Shown: positions 16,754 through 24,667 of the stretch, piece by piece
How positions within the stretch are numbered: position 1 is the stretch's first letter
Layout: each line of letters opens with the position of its first letter
NCBI GenBank assembly: GCA_964549495.1
Contig: CAZJWJ010000014.1
Coordinates: forward strand, 1-64,000
Direction: 5' to 3'
Length of the DNA stretch: 64,000 bases
DNA from: JACKBJ01 sp964549495
GTDB taxonomy: Bacteria > Chloroflexota > Anaerolineae > Epilineales > Epilineaceae
Program-made: the position numbers and the translations under genes
The notes under the pieces: model-generated
Database searches by the model: none
The model's input: only the letters and a program-made list of their open reading frames with translations
Told to the model about the DNA's origin: nothing

Positions 16754-16885
16754 ATGAACTGGCGGAACATCGGTCTAGCGGTCCTGCTGATCTTGGTCGC
16801 CCTGCTCTATCTGCGGCGAAGCCACTTCGCGCCTCCGGTTCAGGACCTCCGACCGGCGATCGAGACGCCGGCCGGCGATGGTTGA
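16754..16885 (+). CDS. Small single-pass membrane protein (43 aa)
   Basis: A short reading frame from ATG 16754, with GAGGAG 8 nt upstream. It encodes a 43-residue peptide with one hydrophobic helix (IGLAVLLILVALLYL, residues about 5-19), a basic flank (RRSH) and a polar Pro-rich tail. No family is recognised. The clear ribosome site and clean helix argue for a real gene, but it is short and stands alone; the longer frame from 16559 lacks support. Function unknown. Confidence 0.4.
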   Translation: MNWRNIGLAVLLILVALLYLRRSHFAPPVQDLRPAIETPAGDG

Positions 16886-16971
16886 GGAGGCGATCGGTGA
16901 TGCGGGCCTGGTTTCGCCCCGGGTCGGAGCGCGCTCCGAGAACTACGACGACGGACGTGGCCAGGCAATGC

Positions 16972-17373
16972 TCACCATCGCTCGATCTGCAGTCCCGCAA
17001 CGCGTTCGAACTCGCGCACATTGAGCGTGGCCAGCTTCAAGCCCTGCGCGATGGCGGAAGCCGCCAACCAACTGTCGTGTGCCCCGATCATTTGGCCCTC
17101 CGTTGCGAGATCGGCCCAGATCCGCGCGTGCGTGCGCGCGGTCGGAAGATCGATGGGCAAGATCGGGACGCTCTCGAGCAAGGCCTCGACCCAAGCGGAG
17201 CGTCGGGATCGGATGCTGGCATCCGCCGCTCGATGGACGCCATGAAGCAGCTCGCTGGCGGAGATGGTGGAGACCACGAACTCCTCGTTCGGACGTGACG
17301 CGACGATCCCGGCCAGATCGACCCGCTGGCGTTCGTAGCCGATGAGCACGCTCGTGTCGATCAGGAATCCCAT
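16972..17373 (-). CDS. vapC: VapC-family PIN-domain toxin (second TA module)
   Basis: A 133-aa PIN ribonuclease. MGFLIDTSVLIGYER carries the first Asp, STISASELLHGVHRA the Glu, and IGAHDSWLAASAIAQGLKLAT the third acidic residue; LNVREFERVAGL closes the fold. All main acidic positions are intact, so it should be an active toxin. The ATG at 17373 lies inside the 3' end of the Phd-type antitoxin gene (13-bp overlap), so translation is coupled with the antitoxin first. It is unrelated in detail to the PIN toxin at 12.3 kb, whose antitoxin is of another fold. Confidence 0.9.
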   Translation of the reverse strand: MGFLIDTSVLIGYERQRVDLAGIVASRPNEEFVVSTISASELLHGVHRAADASIRSRRSAWVEALLESVPILPIDLPTARTHARIWADLATEGQMIGAHDSWLAASAIAQGLKLATLNVREFERVAGLQIERW

Positions 17374-17639
17374 CGGTCTTCCAGCGGCTTCTCGTCGAGC
17401 GCCTCGCGCGCCGACACGAGATCGGACTCGAATGCCGCCGCGTCTACCGGATCGAGGCGGGGAAGGGCGTCCAAGATGGCCGGCAGTTCTTCGAGGCGCC
17501 CCCGCGCTGGCAAGGGTCGCAACTCGCCGACGGGCCGGCCGCCCCGCAGCAAGATGAAGCGCTCGCCACGATAGGCCACGCGGTTGATGAACTCCGAGAA
17601 GTTGCGGACGAGCTCCGTCACGGACAGGTTTGCGCTCAT
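17361..17639 (-). CDS. Phd/YefM-type antitoxin
   Basis: A 92-aa antitoxin of the PIN toxin downstream. The N-terminal half (MSANLSVTELVRNFSEFINRV...ERFILLRGGRPVGELRPL) is the Phd/YefM DNA-binding fold. The acidic C-terminus (DPVDAAAFESDLVSAREALDE) should neutralise the toxin. GAAGGAG 7-8 nt upstream of ATG 17639 is a strong ribosome site. An AT-rich short palindrome at 17671-17683 lies upstream and may be its operator. Confidence 0.88.
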   Translation of the reverse strand: MSANLSVTELVRNFSEFINRVAYRGERFILLRGGRPVGELRPLPARGRLEELPAILDALPRLDPVDAAAFESDLVSAREALDEKPLEDRWDS

Positions 17640-17670
17640 GGGTCAGGATCTCCTTCGCGCAGATCATCAG

Positions 17671-17683
17671 ATAATATGATTAT
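17671..17683. promoter_or_regulatory. AT-rich palindrome upstream of the Phd-type antitoxin
   Basis: ATAAT-ATG-ATTAT is a short inverted repeat 32-44 nt before the antitoxin start. On the minus strand it contains TATTAT, a good -10 hexamer. It is a plausible promoter/operator for antitoxin autorepression; no clear -35 was found. Confidence 0.35.
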
Positions 17684-17687
17684 GCGC

Positions 17688-17789
17688 GAGGGGCACCTGG
17701 ATGGCAATCGGCTAGTACTCTGCCACGGATGTCTTTTCGGGCCCGAAATAGACATCCGTGACGGAGTACTAGGTGCCATCCAGCCCCTC
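17688..17789. repeat. Nested palindromes: 59-bp MITE-like element within an outer hairpin
   Basis: Outer arms are GAGGGGC (17688-17694) plus TGGATGGCA (17698-17706) against TGCCATCCA (17774-17782) plus GCCCCTC (17783-17789). Inside lies an element from TAGTACTC (17713-17720) to GAGTACTA (17764-17771). Its core pairs CACGGATGTCT (17724-17734) with AGACATCCGTG (17750-17760) around the 14-bp palindrome TTTCGGGCCCGAAA (17735-17748). The inner element begins and ends with TA, as for IS630/Tc1-type miniature elements. It separates the DM13 gene's 3' end from the antitoxin promoter and may also act as a terminator. Confidence 0.6.
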
Positions 17790-17805
17790 GAGGGGAGCAC
17801 TGCCC

Positions 17806-18444
17806 TCAGCGAAGCGGGGCGGCTGCGAAGGGGACGCCGAAACGGCGGCACCAGATCAGCACCGTCCAGTCCGACTCCGTGTCGAAGTCCTCGGGCAGCA
17901 TGTAATTCTGCCCGCCGACGTTGCCCTTGAGCCGGCCCAGATCGATCGGATCCAAGGGCGTGCCGCCCGCGTAGTCCTGGCCTCGGATGAGCCAGACGTA
18001 GAGATCGGGCCCGTTTTGGATATCGGTGTCGTCCTCGAAGCGCAGGGCGCGCTGATCGCCGGAGGCGTAGATGGTGGCGGTGCCGGAGGCTTGGTGGTCG
18101 AGGCCATAGAAGTCGCCGCTGCGCTCCGCGACCGGAGCGGCCGAATCGGATGCCGGCGACTCGGACGCCGCGGTAGCGCTCACGTCCGCCGCGGCTTCGT
18201 CATCGCCGCTGGTATCGAGATCGGGTGCTGCCGCGTCGGGACCGGTCTCCTCGACGAGATCGGAGTCACCGGTGTCCAGATCCCCAGACCCAGCAGCGTT
18301 CGGACTCGTGTCGAAGGCTTGCTCCAAGGACTCGTCGACAGCCTGGTCGACGAAGAGGGTGTCGGGTCGGAAGAGGTAGAAGGCGATGGCGGCCAACAGG
18401 AAAAGGCCGACGAGGATCCAGGGCTTGCGAAGCATGTCGAACAT
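17806..18444 (-). CDS. Membrane-anchored DM13-domain protein
   Basis: About 212 aa from ATG 18444 (CGGAG 6 nt upstream). One N-terminal membrane helix (PWILVGLFLLAAIAFYLF) is followed by a roughly 80-residue acidic Ser/Ala/Asp-rich linker. The C-terminal DM13 domain (FYGLDHQASGTATIYASGDQ, then LRFEDDTDIQNGPDLYVWL, GRLKGNVGGQNYMLP and VLIWCRRFGVPFAAAPL) is well conserved, including the single CxxFxVxFxxAxL-like end with its Cys. DM13 domains are proposed to mediate extracytoplasmic electron or redox reactions. Located outside the membrane. It is separated from the PDH genes upstream by about 140 nt; a functional link is not evident. Confidence 0.85.
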   Translation of the reverse strand: MFDMLRKPWILVGLFLLAAIAFYLFRPDTLFVDQAVDESLEQAFDTSPNAAGSGDLDTGDSDLVEETGPDAAAPDLDTSGDDEAAADVSATAASESPASDSAAPVAERSGDFYGLDHQASGTATIYASGDQRALRFEDDTDIQNGPDLYVWLIRGQDYAGGTPLDPIDLGRLKGNVGGQNYMLPEDFDTESDWTVLIWCRRFGVPFAAAPLR

Positions 18445-18583
18445 GCGTTCTCCGATCGGAACGTGGTGGAAGGGGAGGGTCCGAGCCCCTAGGATACACT
18501 GCGGTGGTGCACGAGCCGTGTTCGATCGTCTCGGTGAACGGAATCTGGATCGCCGAGCTGCGAAATGAGTTTTCAGACACGCT

Positions 18584-19642
18584 CTAGAAAGCGACCAGAT
18601 CGCGCACGGCCTCGGCCACGTCCCGCTCGCCGGGAAGATACTCCGCCTCGAGCACCGGATGGGCCGGAATCGGCGTGTCGAGGCCGGCCAGCCGGAGGAT
18701 CGGTGCGTCCAGGTGCTGAAAGGCATCCTCGGCGATGGTCGCCGCCACCTCGGCCCCGAAGCCGGCCGTCCGATGGGCTTCGTACACCACCGCCACGCGC
18801 CCCGTCTTCGCCACCGATTCCAGCACCGTCTCCCGATCCCAGGGCACGATCGAGCGCAGGTCGACCACCTCGACGTCGATCCCCTCGCCGGCCAGGATCT
18901 CCGCCGCCAGCAAGCTCTTGTAGGCCATCGTTCCCCAGGCCACGATCGTCGCGTCACGCCCCTCCCGCGCGATACGCGCCTGCCCGATCGGCACCACGTG
19001 CTCGCCCTCGGGAACCGGTCCGGTCATCCGCCGGTAGAGGTACTTCTGTTCCAGTACGATCACCGGGTTCGGATCCCGGATCGCCGCGGTCAGCAAGCCC
19101 TTGGCGTCGGCCGGCGTGGCCGGCATCACCACCTTCAGCCCCGGAATCTGCGCGAACCAAGCCTCCATGCTCTGCGAGTGAAAGGGCCCGGCACTGGCCC
19201 ACGTCGCACCGGCCGGCGCCCGCAGCACCATCGGCACCGGCTGCCCCCAGCGGTAGTGGATCGTCGATGTCATGTTGACCAGCGGGTCGAATCCGCTGGC
19301 GATGAAGTCGGCGAACTGGATCTCGGCGATGGGCCGCATGCCGGCGATGGCCGCGCCGGTGGCCGCGCCGATGATCGCGTTCTCGCTGATCGGCGTGTCG
19401 ATGACCCGCTCGGGTCCGAAGCGGTCGAGCAGCCCCTCGGTGACCTTGTAGACGCCGCCGTAGGTAGCGATGTCCTCGCCGAGGATGAAGACCCGGTCGT
19501 CGGTCTCCATCGCCTGCCAGATCGCCTCGCGGACCGCTGCCAAGTAGCTCAGCTCACGCATCGCGCCGGACCCGGCCTGCTCGGTGGTCGAAGAGGCCGA
19601 TGGGCTGGCCGGCCGCGCCGCCAGCTTCGTCTGCTCGCTCAT
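18584..19642 (-). CDS. pdhB: 2-oxoacid dehydrogenase E1 component, beta subunit (pyruvate dehydrogenase type)
   Basis: About 352 aa from ATG 19642, which overlaps the E1 alpha stop (ATGA). With the alpha subunit it forms the alpha2beta2 thiamine-diphosphate E1 of the pyruvate (or branched-chain/acetoin) dehydrogenase complex in the cytoplasm. After an Ala/Ser-rich 35-residue extension, the family sequence starts: ELSYLAAVREAIWQAMETDD, FILGEDIATYGGVYKVTEGL, DTPISENAIIGAATGAA, GWQ-like WGQPVPMVLRAPAG and VVDLRSIVPWDRETVLES. The Glu in GEDI should contact the TPP ring. E2 and E3 genes are not in the window. The substrate cannot be fixed from sequence alone. Confidence 0.92.
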   Translation of the reverse strand: MSEQTKLAARPASPSASSTTEQAGSGAMRELSYLAAVREAIWQAMETDDRVFILGEDIATYGGVYKVTEGLLDRFGPERVIDTPISENAIIGAATGAAIAGMRPIAEIQFADFIASGFDPLVNMTSTIHYRWGQPVPMVLRAPAGATWASAGPFHSQSMEAWFAQIPGLKVVMPATPADAKGLLTAAIRDPNPVIVLEQKYLYRRMTGPVPEGEHVVPIGQARIAREGRDATIVAWGTMAYKSLLAAEILAGEGIDVEVVDLRSIVPWDRETVLESVAKTGRVAVVYEAHRTAGFGAEVAATIAEDAFQHLDAPILRLAGLDTPIPAHPVLEAEYLPGERDVAEAVRDLVAF

Positions 19643-20601
19643 GTCGCGAAGACCCCCGTGTACACATCCTCCGGCCGCGGATCTTCCATGGCCTCCGCTT
19701 CCCGGATGGCCGCATCGATCCGAGTCTGGATCTCCGTGTCCAGCGCCCCCTCGCGCGCCTCGTCCCACAACCCGGCCGCCTCGAGCCGCGTCCGGTAGCG
19801 TGAAATCGGATCCTTGGCTTTCCATTCCTCCAGCATCTCCCGCGGCACGTAATCGGCCGGGTCGATGTTGGAGTGGCCGCGCATGCGCATCGTGCGGCAT
19901 TCGACCAGGCTCGGCCCGTCTCCACCCCGCGCGCGCGCCACCGACTCGCTCACCGCCGCGTGAACCGCCTCGACGTCGTTGCCGTCGACGCTGATGCCCG
20001 GCATGCCGTAGCCGGCCGCCCGATCGGCGATGCCCGCCGAGGCGTACTCCCGCTCGGTCGGCGTCGACAGCGCCCAGCCGTTGTTCTCGCAGAGCATGAC
20101 CACCGGCACCTTCAGCACCGCCGCCATGTTCATCGCCTCGTGCCAGGCGCCGGTACTGGTCGAGCCCTCGCCGAAGGTGGTCAGGGCCACGCGGGTCTCG
20201 CCGCGGATCTTGAAGGCCAGCGCCACGCCCACCGCCACCGGCGCCGAGTCGGGCAGCACGCTGATCATGCCCACGATGCCGCGCGACATGTCGCCGATGT
20301 GCAGGCCCGAGTCCTTGCCCATGTTCGAGCTCTCGCGCTTGCCCATGAACTGGGCGAAGACCTCTACCGGCGTCACGCCGCGGACCAGGTGGGCGCCCAT
20401 GTCGCGGTACATCGGGGCGATCACGTCTTCGGGCTCCAGGGCGTAGGTCGCGCCGACCGGAATGGCCTCCTGGCCGTGGCCGGTGTAGAGCCGGCCGACC
20501 ATGCGGCCCTGGTTGTTCAGCGCCCAGGCGGCGTCTTCGACAGCCCGGCTGAGCCGCATATAATGGTAGAGCCGGCGGCGATCCTCGTCGGTCAGCGACA
20601 T
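19639..20601 (-). CDS. pdhA: 2-oxoacid dehydrogenase E1 component, alpha subunit (pyruvate dehydrogenase type)
   Basis: A 320-aa TPP-binding subunit. MSLTDEDRRRLYHYMRLSRA starts the family domain. The TPP/Mg motif reads FGEGSTSTGAWHEAMNMAAVLKVPVVMLCENN (the GDGxx...NN motif with Glu replacing the first Asp), and RMRGHSNIDPADYVP is the phosphorylation-loop region seen in other E1 alphas. ATG 20601 is preceded by AGGA; the longer upstream frame runs antisense to the thioredoxin gene and is not real. The four-base overlap with the beta subunit ensures equal translation. Thioredoxin is divergent, 265 bp away. The Glu for Asp in the TPP motif is worth noting but should still bind Mg. Confidence 0.92.
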   Translation of the reverse strand: MSLTDEDRRRLYHYMRLSRAVEDAAWALNNQGRMVGRLYTGHGQEAIPVGATYALEPEDVIAPMYRDMGAHLVRGVTPVEVFAQFMGKRESSNMGKDSGLHIGDMSRGIVGMISVLPDSAPVAVGVALAFKIRGETRVALTTFGEGSTSTGAWHEAMNMAAVLKVPVVMLCENNGWALSTPTEREYASAGIADRAAGYGMPGISVDGNDVEAVHAAVSESVARARGGDGPSLVECRTMRMRGHSNIDPADYVPREMLEEWKAKDPISRYRTRLEAAGLWDEAREGALDTEIQTRIDAAIREAEAMEDPRPEDVYTGVFAT

Positions 20602-20821
20602 GCGAGCTTCCTGGTCGGTCGGGCGCGGAGCCTCCGCACCTATCGATTGAAGCCAGGATTGTAGGAGCCGGCCGTCGCGGTGGGCAATTCTGCGGGCGAC
20701 GAGGCTGGCGGGCCCAAGCCGATCCGCTCGCGGACTTCGAGGGTCTACCGGGTAAGATCGGGACGTCGTGAGTCGCCCGATAGGCGCGACCGGATCCTTG
20801 AACCGATCGTTCGAGACGACA

Positions 20822-20842
20822 GCCCCGCCCGATCGGCGGGGC
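20822..20842 (+). promoter_or_regulatory. Hairpin in the thioredoxin leader
   Basis: GCCCCGCC (20822-20829) pairs perfectly with GGCGGGGC (20835-20842) around a 5-nt loop, about 25 nt before the thioredoxin ATG and just upstream of AGGAG. It could stabilise the mRNA or attenuate expression; no T-run follows. Confidence 0.35.
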
Positions 20843-20866
20843 GCATCAACAGGAGCACGTGCATCG

Positions 20867-21208
20867 ATGGGTGACGCAACCTTGACCTTCACCGACGCGG
20901 ATTTCGAGACCGAGGTCCTGCAGTCCGACAAGCCGGTTCTGGTGGACTTCTGGGCCAGCTGGTGCGGGCCCTGCCTGGCCATCGCGCCGCTGATCGACGA
21001 GATCGCCACGGAGCAGCAAGAGACCATGAAGGTCGGCAAGCTGGATGTGGACGCCAACGGCAACACCGCCATGCAGTACGGCGTCTTCAGCATCCCGACC
21101 ATCATCCTCTTCGCTGGCGGCAAGGAGGTCGAGCGCATCGTGGGCGGCATGCCCAAGGAGCGCATCATGGCCAAGATCAAGCCGCATCTGGCGGCTGTCG
21201 CCGGCTGA
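20867..21208 (+). CDS. trxA: Thioredoxin
   Basis: A 113-aa disulfide reductase. The active site WASWCGPC lies near residue 30, and the cis-proline loop reads FSIPTIILFAGGKEVERIVG, with the usual C-terminal helix (RIMAKIKPHLAAV). Length is standard. ATG 20867 gives the normal N-terminus; AGGAG lies 12 nt upstream, a little far. No signal peptide, so cytoplasmic. It is transcribed alone, divergent from the PDH genes, and ends at a long palindrome. Confidence 0.93.
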   Translation: MGDATLTFTDADFETEVLQSDKPVLVDFWASWCGPCLAIAPLIDEIATEQQETMKVGKLDVDANGNTAMQYGVFSIPTIILFAGGKEVERIVGGMPKERIMAKIKPHLAAVAG

Positions 21209-21243
21209 TCGGCAACTCGGCCCGACCGGCCGAGCACGAACGC

Positions 21244-21277
21244 GAGGGCCCGAGGGGATCGATCCCCTCGGGCCCTC
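21244..21277. terminator. 34-bp perfect palindrome downstream of thioredoxin
   Basis: The 17-nt arm GAGGGCCCGAGGGGATC (21244-21260) is followed at once by its exact complement, then TTCTGCTG. It would form a very stable stem 35 nt after the thioredoxin stop. It is likely a terminator, although the U-tract is weak. Confidence 0.6.
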
Positions 21278-21407
21278 TTCTGCTGTGCCGGCTCCCTGTG
21301 ACCGATCTCGCAGCCGAACCGTGATTCACCTGGCGGCCGCTTCCGGCGTGATGGAGCAGAATGGCGCCATCAACGAATCGAGGCGGAAGATTGAAAGGAG
21401 CAGGGAG

Positions 21408-21938
21408 ATGAACGGGAAGAAGGTACGGTTGATCACGGTCTTGGCCGCGGCGCTGTTGATGCAGTTGGCGGTCGTCGGAGCAGCCCAAGCGCAGCGGTTG
21501 CCCCGCTCGCTTCCGGGACACGCGGTGGAGCCGCTGGATGCCTGGTTCGGCCCGAAGGCCGGCGGTGTCGTCATCTTCGAGATCGACGACGACGAGGTCT
21601 ACATGGGACCGGTCTTCGCAGGGGCGAAGCTGCTGAGCATCCGCAATGGTGGCAAGCGCTTCTACGACGGTGACGAGCTGGTGGCCTCGGTGAGGCATGG
21701 CCGCCTGGTCGAAGGGGCCAACGGGCGGGTGCTGATGAGCCTTCGGGAGAATCGCATCCACGCCGGGCAGAACGGCCCGCGACTCTACGAGATGCGAGGC
21801 GATCGGCTCTTCGACGATAGCGGGCGGCTGATGCTGACCACCAGCACGGCTCTGGCCGATGCCAATGCCGAGACGCGGCTCGTGGTGGCGCTGGTGCTGG
21901 AGCGCTACTTCGTCTACCGGGCTCCGGCGGAGCAGTAG
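21408..21938 (+). CDS. Secreted protein of unknown function
   Basis: A 176-aa exported protein from ATG 21408, with AAGGAG about 12 nt and GGGAG nearer upstream. The first 28 residues are a clear signal peptide (LITVLAAALLMQLAVVGAAQA). The mature part is mostly short beta strands with Gly/Asp turns (FEIDDDEVYMGPVFAGAKL, RNGGKRFYDGDELVASV, RGDRLFDDSGRLMLTT). These look like three or four repeats of a roughly 25-residue 'hydrophobic-x-DGD-x-hydrophobic' unit, similar to 4-fibre or MORN-like beta hairpins. No family recognised and no catalytic residues apparent. It stands alone between two strong hairpins. Confidence 0.6.
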   Translation: MNGKKVRLITVLAAALLMQLAVVGAAQAQRLPRSLPGHAVEPLDAWFGPKAGGVVIFEIDDDEVYMGPVFAGAKLLSIRNGGKRFYDGDELVASVRHGRLVEGANGRVLMSLRENRIHAGQNGPRLYEMRGDRLFDDSGRLMLTTSTALADANAETRLVVALVLERYFVYRAPAEQ

Positions 21939-21977
21939 ACGCGACGGGTCAGGGGAGAGGCGGCTGGTCATCGGAGG

Positions 21978-22012
21978 GGCCGGCGGTCCGGGAAGACACC
22001 GGGCCGCCGGCC
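21978..22012. terminator. Bidirectional-type terminator hairpin between convergent genes
   Basis: GGCCGGCGGTCCGG (21978-21991) pairs with CCGGGCCGCCGGCC (21999-22012), a 14-bp stem with one G-U pair and a 7-nt loop. It lies between the stop of the secreted protein and the stop of pgpA. Confidence 0.65.
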
Positions 22013-22041
22013 TCTCCGTGTCTCGCGGGTGTGCCGAGCCC

Positions 22042-22668
22042 TCAGAAGGAGATGGGGATGCGCTCCGCCAGCAGGAAGACCACCAGCGCCCAGGCGAGGC
22101 CGGCGTACAAGCCGGCCATCATGTCGTCGAGCAGCACGCTCCGGGCGCTGTGCAGCTTGCGATCGATGAGGTTGACCGGCCAGGGCTTGAGGATGTCGAA
22201 GGCGCGGAAAAGCAGCAGCAGCAGCAGGACCTGCTGCCAGGCCGGATCGAAACCCAGCCGGGGCATCACGATCTGGCCGCCACCGCCGCCGGCCAGCGAG
22301 CGGATCGTGGCGATGGCACTGCCGGCCGAGAAGAGCCAGAAGGCGAGGAGCTGGCTGACCAGGGTGGCGGTGAGCATGCCGGCCACCTCGTCGATGACCA
22401 CCGAGCCCGGATCGTGCTCGCCGAGTCGCTCGGAGTAGCGTGCCGTGGCCCAGACTCCGAGCGCATAGACCAGGGCCAGCGCGAGGGCCGGGATCAAGGC
22501 GTATTGGACCAGGCCGCGGCTGCTACTGGTCTCTAGATAGATCCAGATGGGCAGCGCGGCTGCGACCGAGCCGACCGTCCCCGGCGCAATGCGGGCCAGG
22601 CCGGTGCCGAAGAAGGTGGCGATGAGGGTCGCGGGGTCGCGGAGCGAAGGCAGCGCGGGCTGATCCAT
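22042..22668 (-). CDS. pgpA: Phosphatidylglycerophosphatase A
   Basis: A 208-aa membrane enzyme that dephosphorylates phosphatidylglycerol phosphate in phospholipid synthesis. Family landmarks are FFGTGLARIAPGTVGS near the N-terminus, the acidic motif DPGSVVIDEVAGML, and FRAFDILKPWPVNLID followed by LLDDMMAGLYAGL. Four hydrophobic stretches fit an integral membrane protein. It has a Gly-rich insertion (AGGGGGQIV) in the middle that slightly lengthens it. Convergent with the secreted protein gene and divergent from the ABC transporter. Confidence 0.9.
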   Translation of the reverse strand: MDQPALPSLRDPATLIATFFGTGLARIAPGTVGSVAAALPIWIYLETSSSRGLVQYALIPALALALVYALGVWATARYSERLGEHDPGSVVIDEVAGMLTATLVSQLLAFWLFSAGSAIATIRSLAGGGGGQIVMPRLGFDPAWQQVLLLLLLFRAFDILKPWPVNLIDRKLHSARSVLLDDMMAGLYAGLAWALVVFLLAERIPISF

Positions 22669-22792
22669 GCCACGAGGATATGCGGTCGCTGCCCGACGTC
22701 AAGAACCCGAGCGCGGCGGTCGGTCCACGAGGCGACGAGGCGGTCATGCTACCCCTAGGATTTGCTGCGGCGCTGCACTAGACTCAGCCGCC

Positions 22793-23737
22793 ATGGAGCC
22801 CGTCATCCAGGTCGAGGACCTCGTCAAACGCTACCGCAAGGCCGAGCGCAAGGCCGTCGATGGCGTGAGCTTCGAGGTCTCCCCCGGCAGCTTCTTCGCC
22901 TTGCTCGGGCCCAACGGGGCCGGCAAGACCACCACGATCTCGATCCTGACCACCACGCTGCGGCCCAGCTCCGGCCGGGTGCTGGTGGCCGGCCAGGACG
23001 TCGTACGCGACCCGGGCGCCGTGCGCCGTCAGCTGGGCATCATCTTCCAGAAGCCCAGCCTGGACATGAACCTGACCGCCGAGGAAAACGTGCGCTTCCA
23101 CGCGGTGCTCTACGGCCTCCACCCGATGCGCCCGGTCTACTGGATGATGCCGGCCGATTACCGCCAGCAGGTCGAGCGCCTGGCCGAGATCCTGGGCCTG
23201 GAAGATGCCATGCACCAGCCGGTCAAGACCTTCTCGGGCGGCATGAAGCGCAAGCTCGAGATCGTGCGCAGCCTCATCCACCAGCCGCGCGTGCTCTTCC
23301 TCGACGAGCCGACCACCGGCCTCGACCCGGCCAGCCGGCGCAGCCTGTGGGCCTACCTGAAAGAAGTGCGCCAGCGGGGTGGCACCACCGTCTTCCTGAC
23401 CACCCACTACCTGGAAGAGGCCGAGGACGCCGACCGGATCTGCGTGATCCACCAGGGCCGCGTGGTCTCCTTGGGCACGCCCGAGGAGGTCAAGGCCGAC
23501 CTGGTGGAGGACTACGTGGCCATCGACGCGGCCGATCGCGAGGCCCTGGAGGCCGAGCTGCAGGTCATGGACGCCCAGTTCACGCGCGAACCGGACAATG
23601 GTGGCTTCCGCGTCTCGGTCAGCGGACGGGGCATCCATCCGCTCTTGCGCGCCATCGAGACGCCGCTGGAGCGCGTGCGGACCCATACGCCCAGCTTGGA
23701 AGAAGCCTACCTGGAGATCTTGGAGCGCAACGGATGA
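22793..23737 (+). CDS. ABC-2 exporter ATP-binding protein (DrrA-like)
   Basis: A 314-aa cytoplasmic ATPase. Walker A GPNGAGKTTT, the signature FSGGMKRKLEIV, Walker B VLFLDEPTTGLDP and the switch HYLEEAEDADR are all present. The C-terminal extension of about 80 residues (VAIDAADREALEAELQ...SLEEAYLEIL) is typical of DrrA/NodI/ABC-2 type ATPases. An insertion of about 15 residues (HPMRPVYWMMPADY) before the signature is uncommon. ATG 22793 is chosen because MEPVIQVEDLVKRY is the usual start. The permease gene begins 61 bp downstream. It exports a drug, lipid or polysaccharide, but the substrate is unknown. Confidence 0.9.
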   Translation: MEPVIQVEDLVKRYRKAERKAVDGVSFEVSPGSFFALLGPNGAGKTTTISILTTTLRPSSGRVLVAGQDVVRDPGAVRRQLGIIFQKPSLDMNLTAEENVRFHAVLYGLHPMRPVYWMMPADYRQQVERLAEILGLEDAMHQPVKTFSGGMKRKLEIVRSLIHQPRVLFLDEPTTGLDPASRRSLWAYLKEVRQRGGTTVFLTTHYLEEAEDADRICVIHQGRVVSLGTPEEVKADLVEDYVAIDAADREALEAELQVMDAQFTREPDNGGFRVSVSGRGIHPLLRAIETPLERVRTHTPSLEEAYLEILERNG

Positions 23738-23798
23738 TCCACGGGTGGCGATCACCTTCGACCCTCCAGCTTCGAGATCGAGCGGGAGCGAGGCTGGC

Positions 23799-24578
23799 AT
23801 GAAGCAGATCCACGCCGGCTTGGCCCTGGCCTATCGCGACCTGCTCAAGTTCCTGCGCGATCCGGCTCGGATCGCCTCGACCTTCATCTTCCCCTTCGCC
23901 TTCATCGGTATCCTGGGCGGCAGCTTCCAGGCCTCGCTCGGCGACGACGCGGGCATGGACTTCATGGCTTTCGTCTTCACCGGCGTCCTGGCCCAGACCC
24001 TCTTCCAGTCGGCGGCGCTGGGCATCGTTTCCCTGATCGAGGATCGCGAGAACGACTTCAGCCAGGAGATCTTCGTGGCGCCCATCTCGCGCTACACGAT
24101 CATCCTGGGCAAGATCGGTGGCGAGTCGCTGGTTGCCATGGCCCAGGGCTTGGGCATCCTGGTCTTCGCCTTGGTCTTGCGCATCGAGCTGAGCTGGGCC
24201 CAGACCTTGGCGCTCCTTCCGATCTCCTTGGTGGTCTGTTTCTTCGGCGGCGCCTTCGGCATCCTGATCCTGGGCAACCTCTCCAGCCAGCGGGCGGCCA
24301 ACCAGGTCTTCCCCTTCATCATGCTGCCGCAGTTCTTCCTGGCCGGCGTCTTCAACCGCATCGACAACCTGCCGCCGCTGCTCGACGGGCTCTCGCGCAT
24401 CTCGCCCATGCGCTACGCGGTCGACCTGACCCGTGGCGTCTTCTACCGGGGCCATCCCGATGCCGATGTGGCCGTTCTGGCCTCGCCGTCCTTCAACCTG
24501 GGCTTGATGACCCTGCTCTTCCTGGTCTTCCTGGTCATCGGCACGGCCCGCTTCGTGCGTCGCGAAACCGAGCGCTGA
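23799..24578 (+). CDS. ABC-2 type transporter permease (DrrB-like)
   Basis: A 259-aa membrane protein with six predicted helices, the permease partner of the ATPase just upstream. KQIHAGLALAYRDLLKFLRDP begins the family domain. The C-terminal ABC-2 signature is visible around FPFIMLPQFFLAGVFNRIDNLPPLLDGLSRISPM, with the conserved Pro-rich turn and YAVDLTRG. ATG 23799 is preceded by GGGAG. The two genes form a standard ATPase-permease operon. Confidence 0.9.
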   Translation: MKQIHAGLALAYRDLLKFLRDPARIASTFIFPFAFIGILGGSFQASLGDDAGMDFMAFVFTGVLAQTLFQSAALGIVSLIEDRENDFSQEIFVAPISRYTIILGKIGGESLVAMAQGLGILVFALVLRIELSWAQTLALLPISLVVCFFGGAFGILILGNLSSQRAANQVFPFIMLPQFFLAGVFNRIDNLPPLLDGLSRISPMRYAVDLTRGVFYRGHPDADVAVLASPSFNLGLMTLLFLVFLVIGTARFVRRETER

Positions 24579-24609
24579 GGGCCCAGAGCCCTCGATGCAT
24601 GCGACGACG

Positions 24610-24667
24610 TTGCCCTCAGCGCGCGTGCGAGTATGATTAGCGATTGGGACAGCGCATGATGCGCTGT
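24610..24667 (+). promoter_or_regulatory. Candidate promoter with 9-bp dyad at the start site of the kelch gene transcript
   Basis: TTGCCC (24610-24615) and TATGAT (24632-24637) are 16 bp apart. Shortly downstream, ACAGCGCAT (24649-24657) and ATGCGCTGT (24659-24667) form a perfect inverted repeat around a single base, placed where a repressor would block initiation. About 200 nt separate the dyad from the kelch start codon. Confidence 0.4.
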
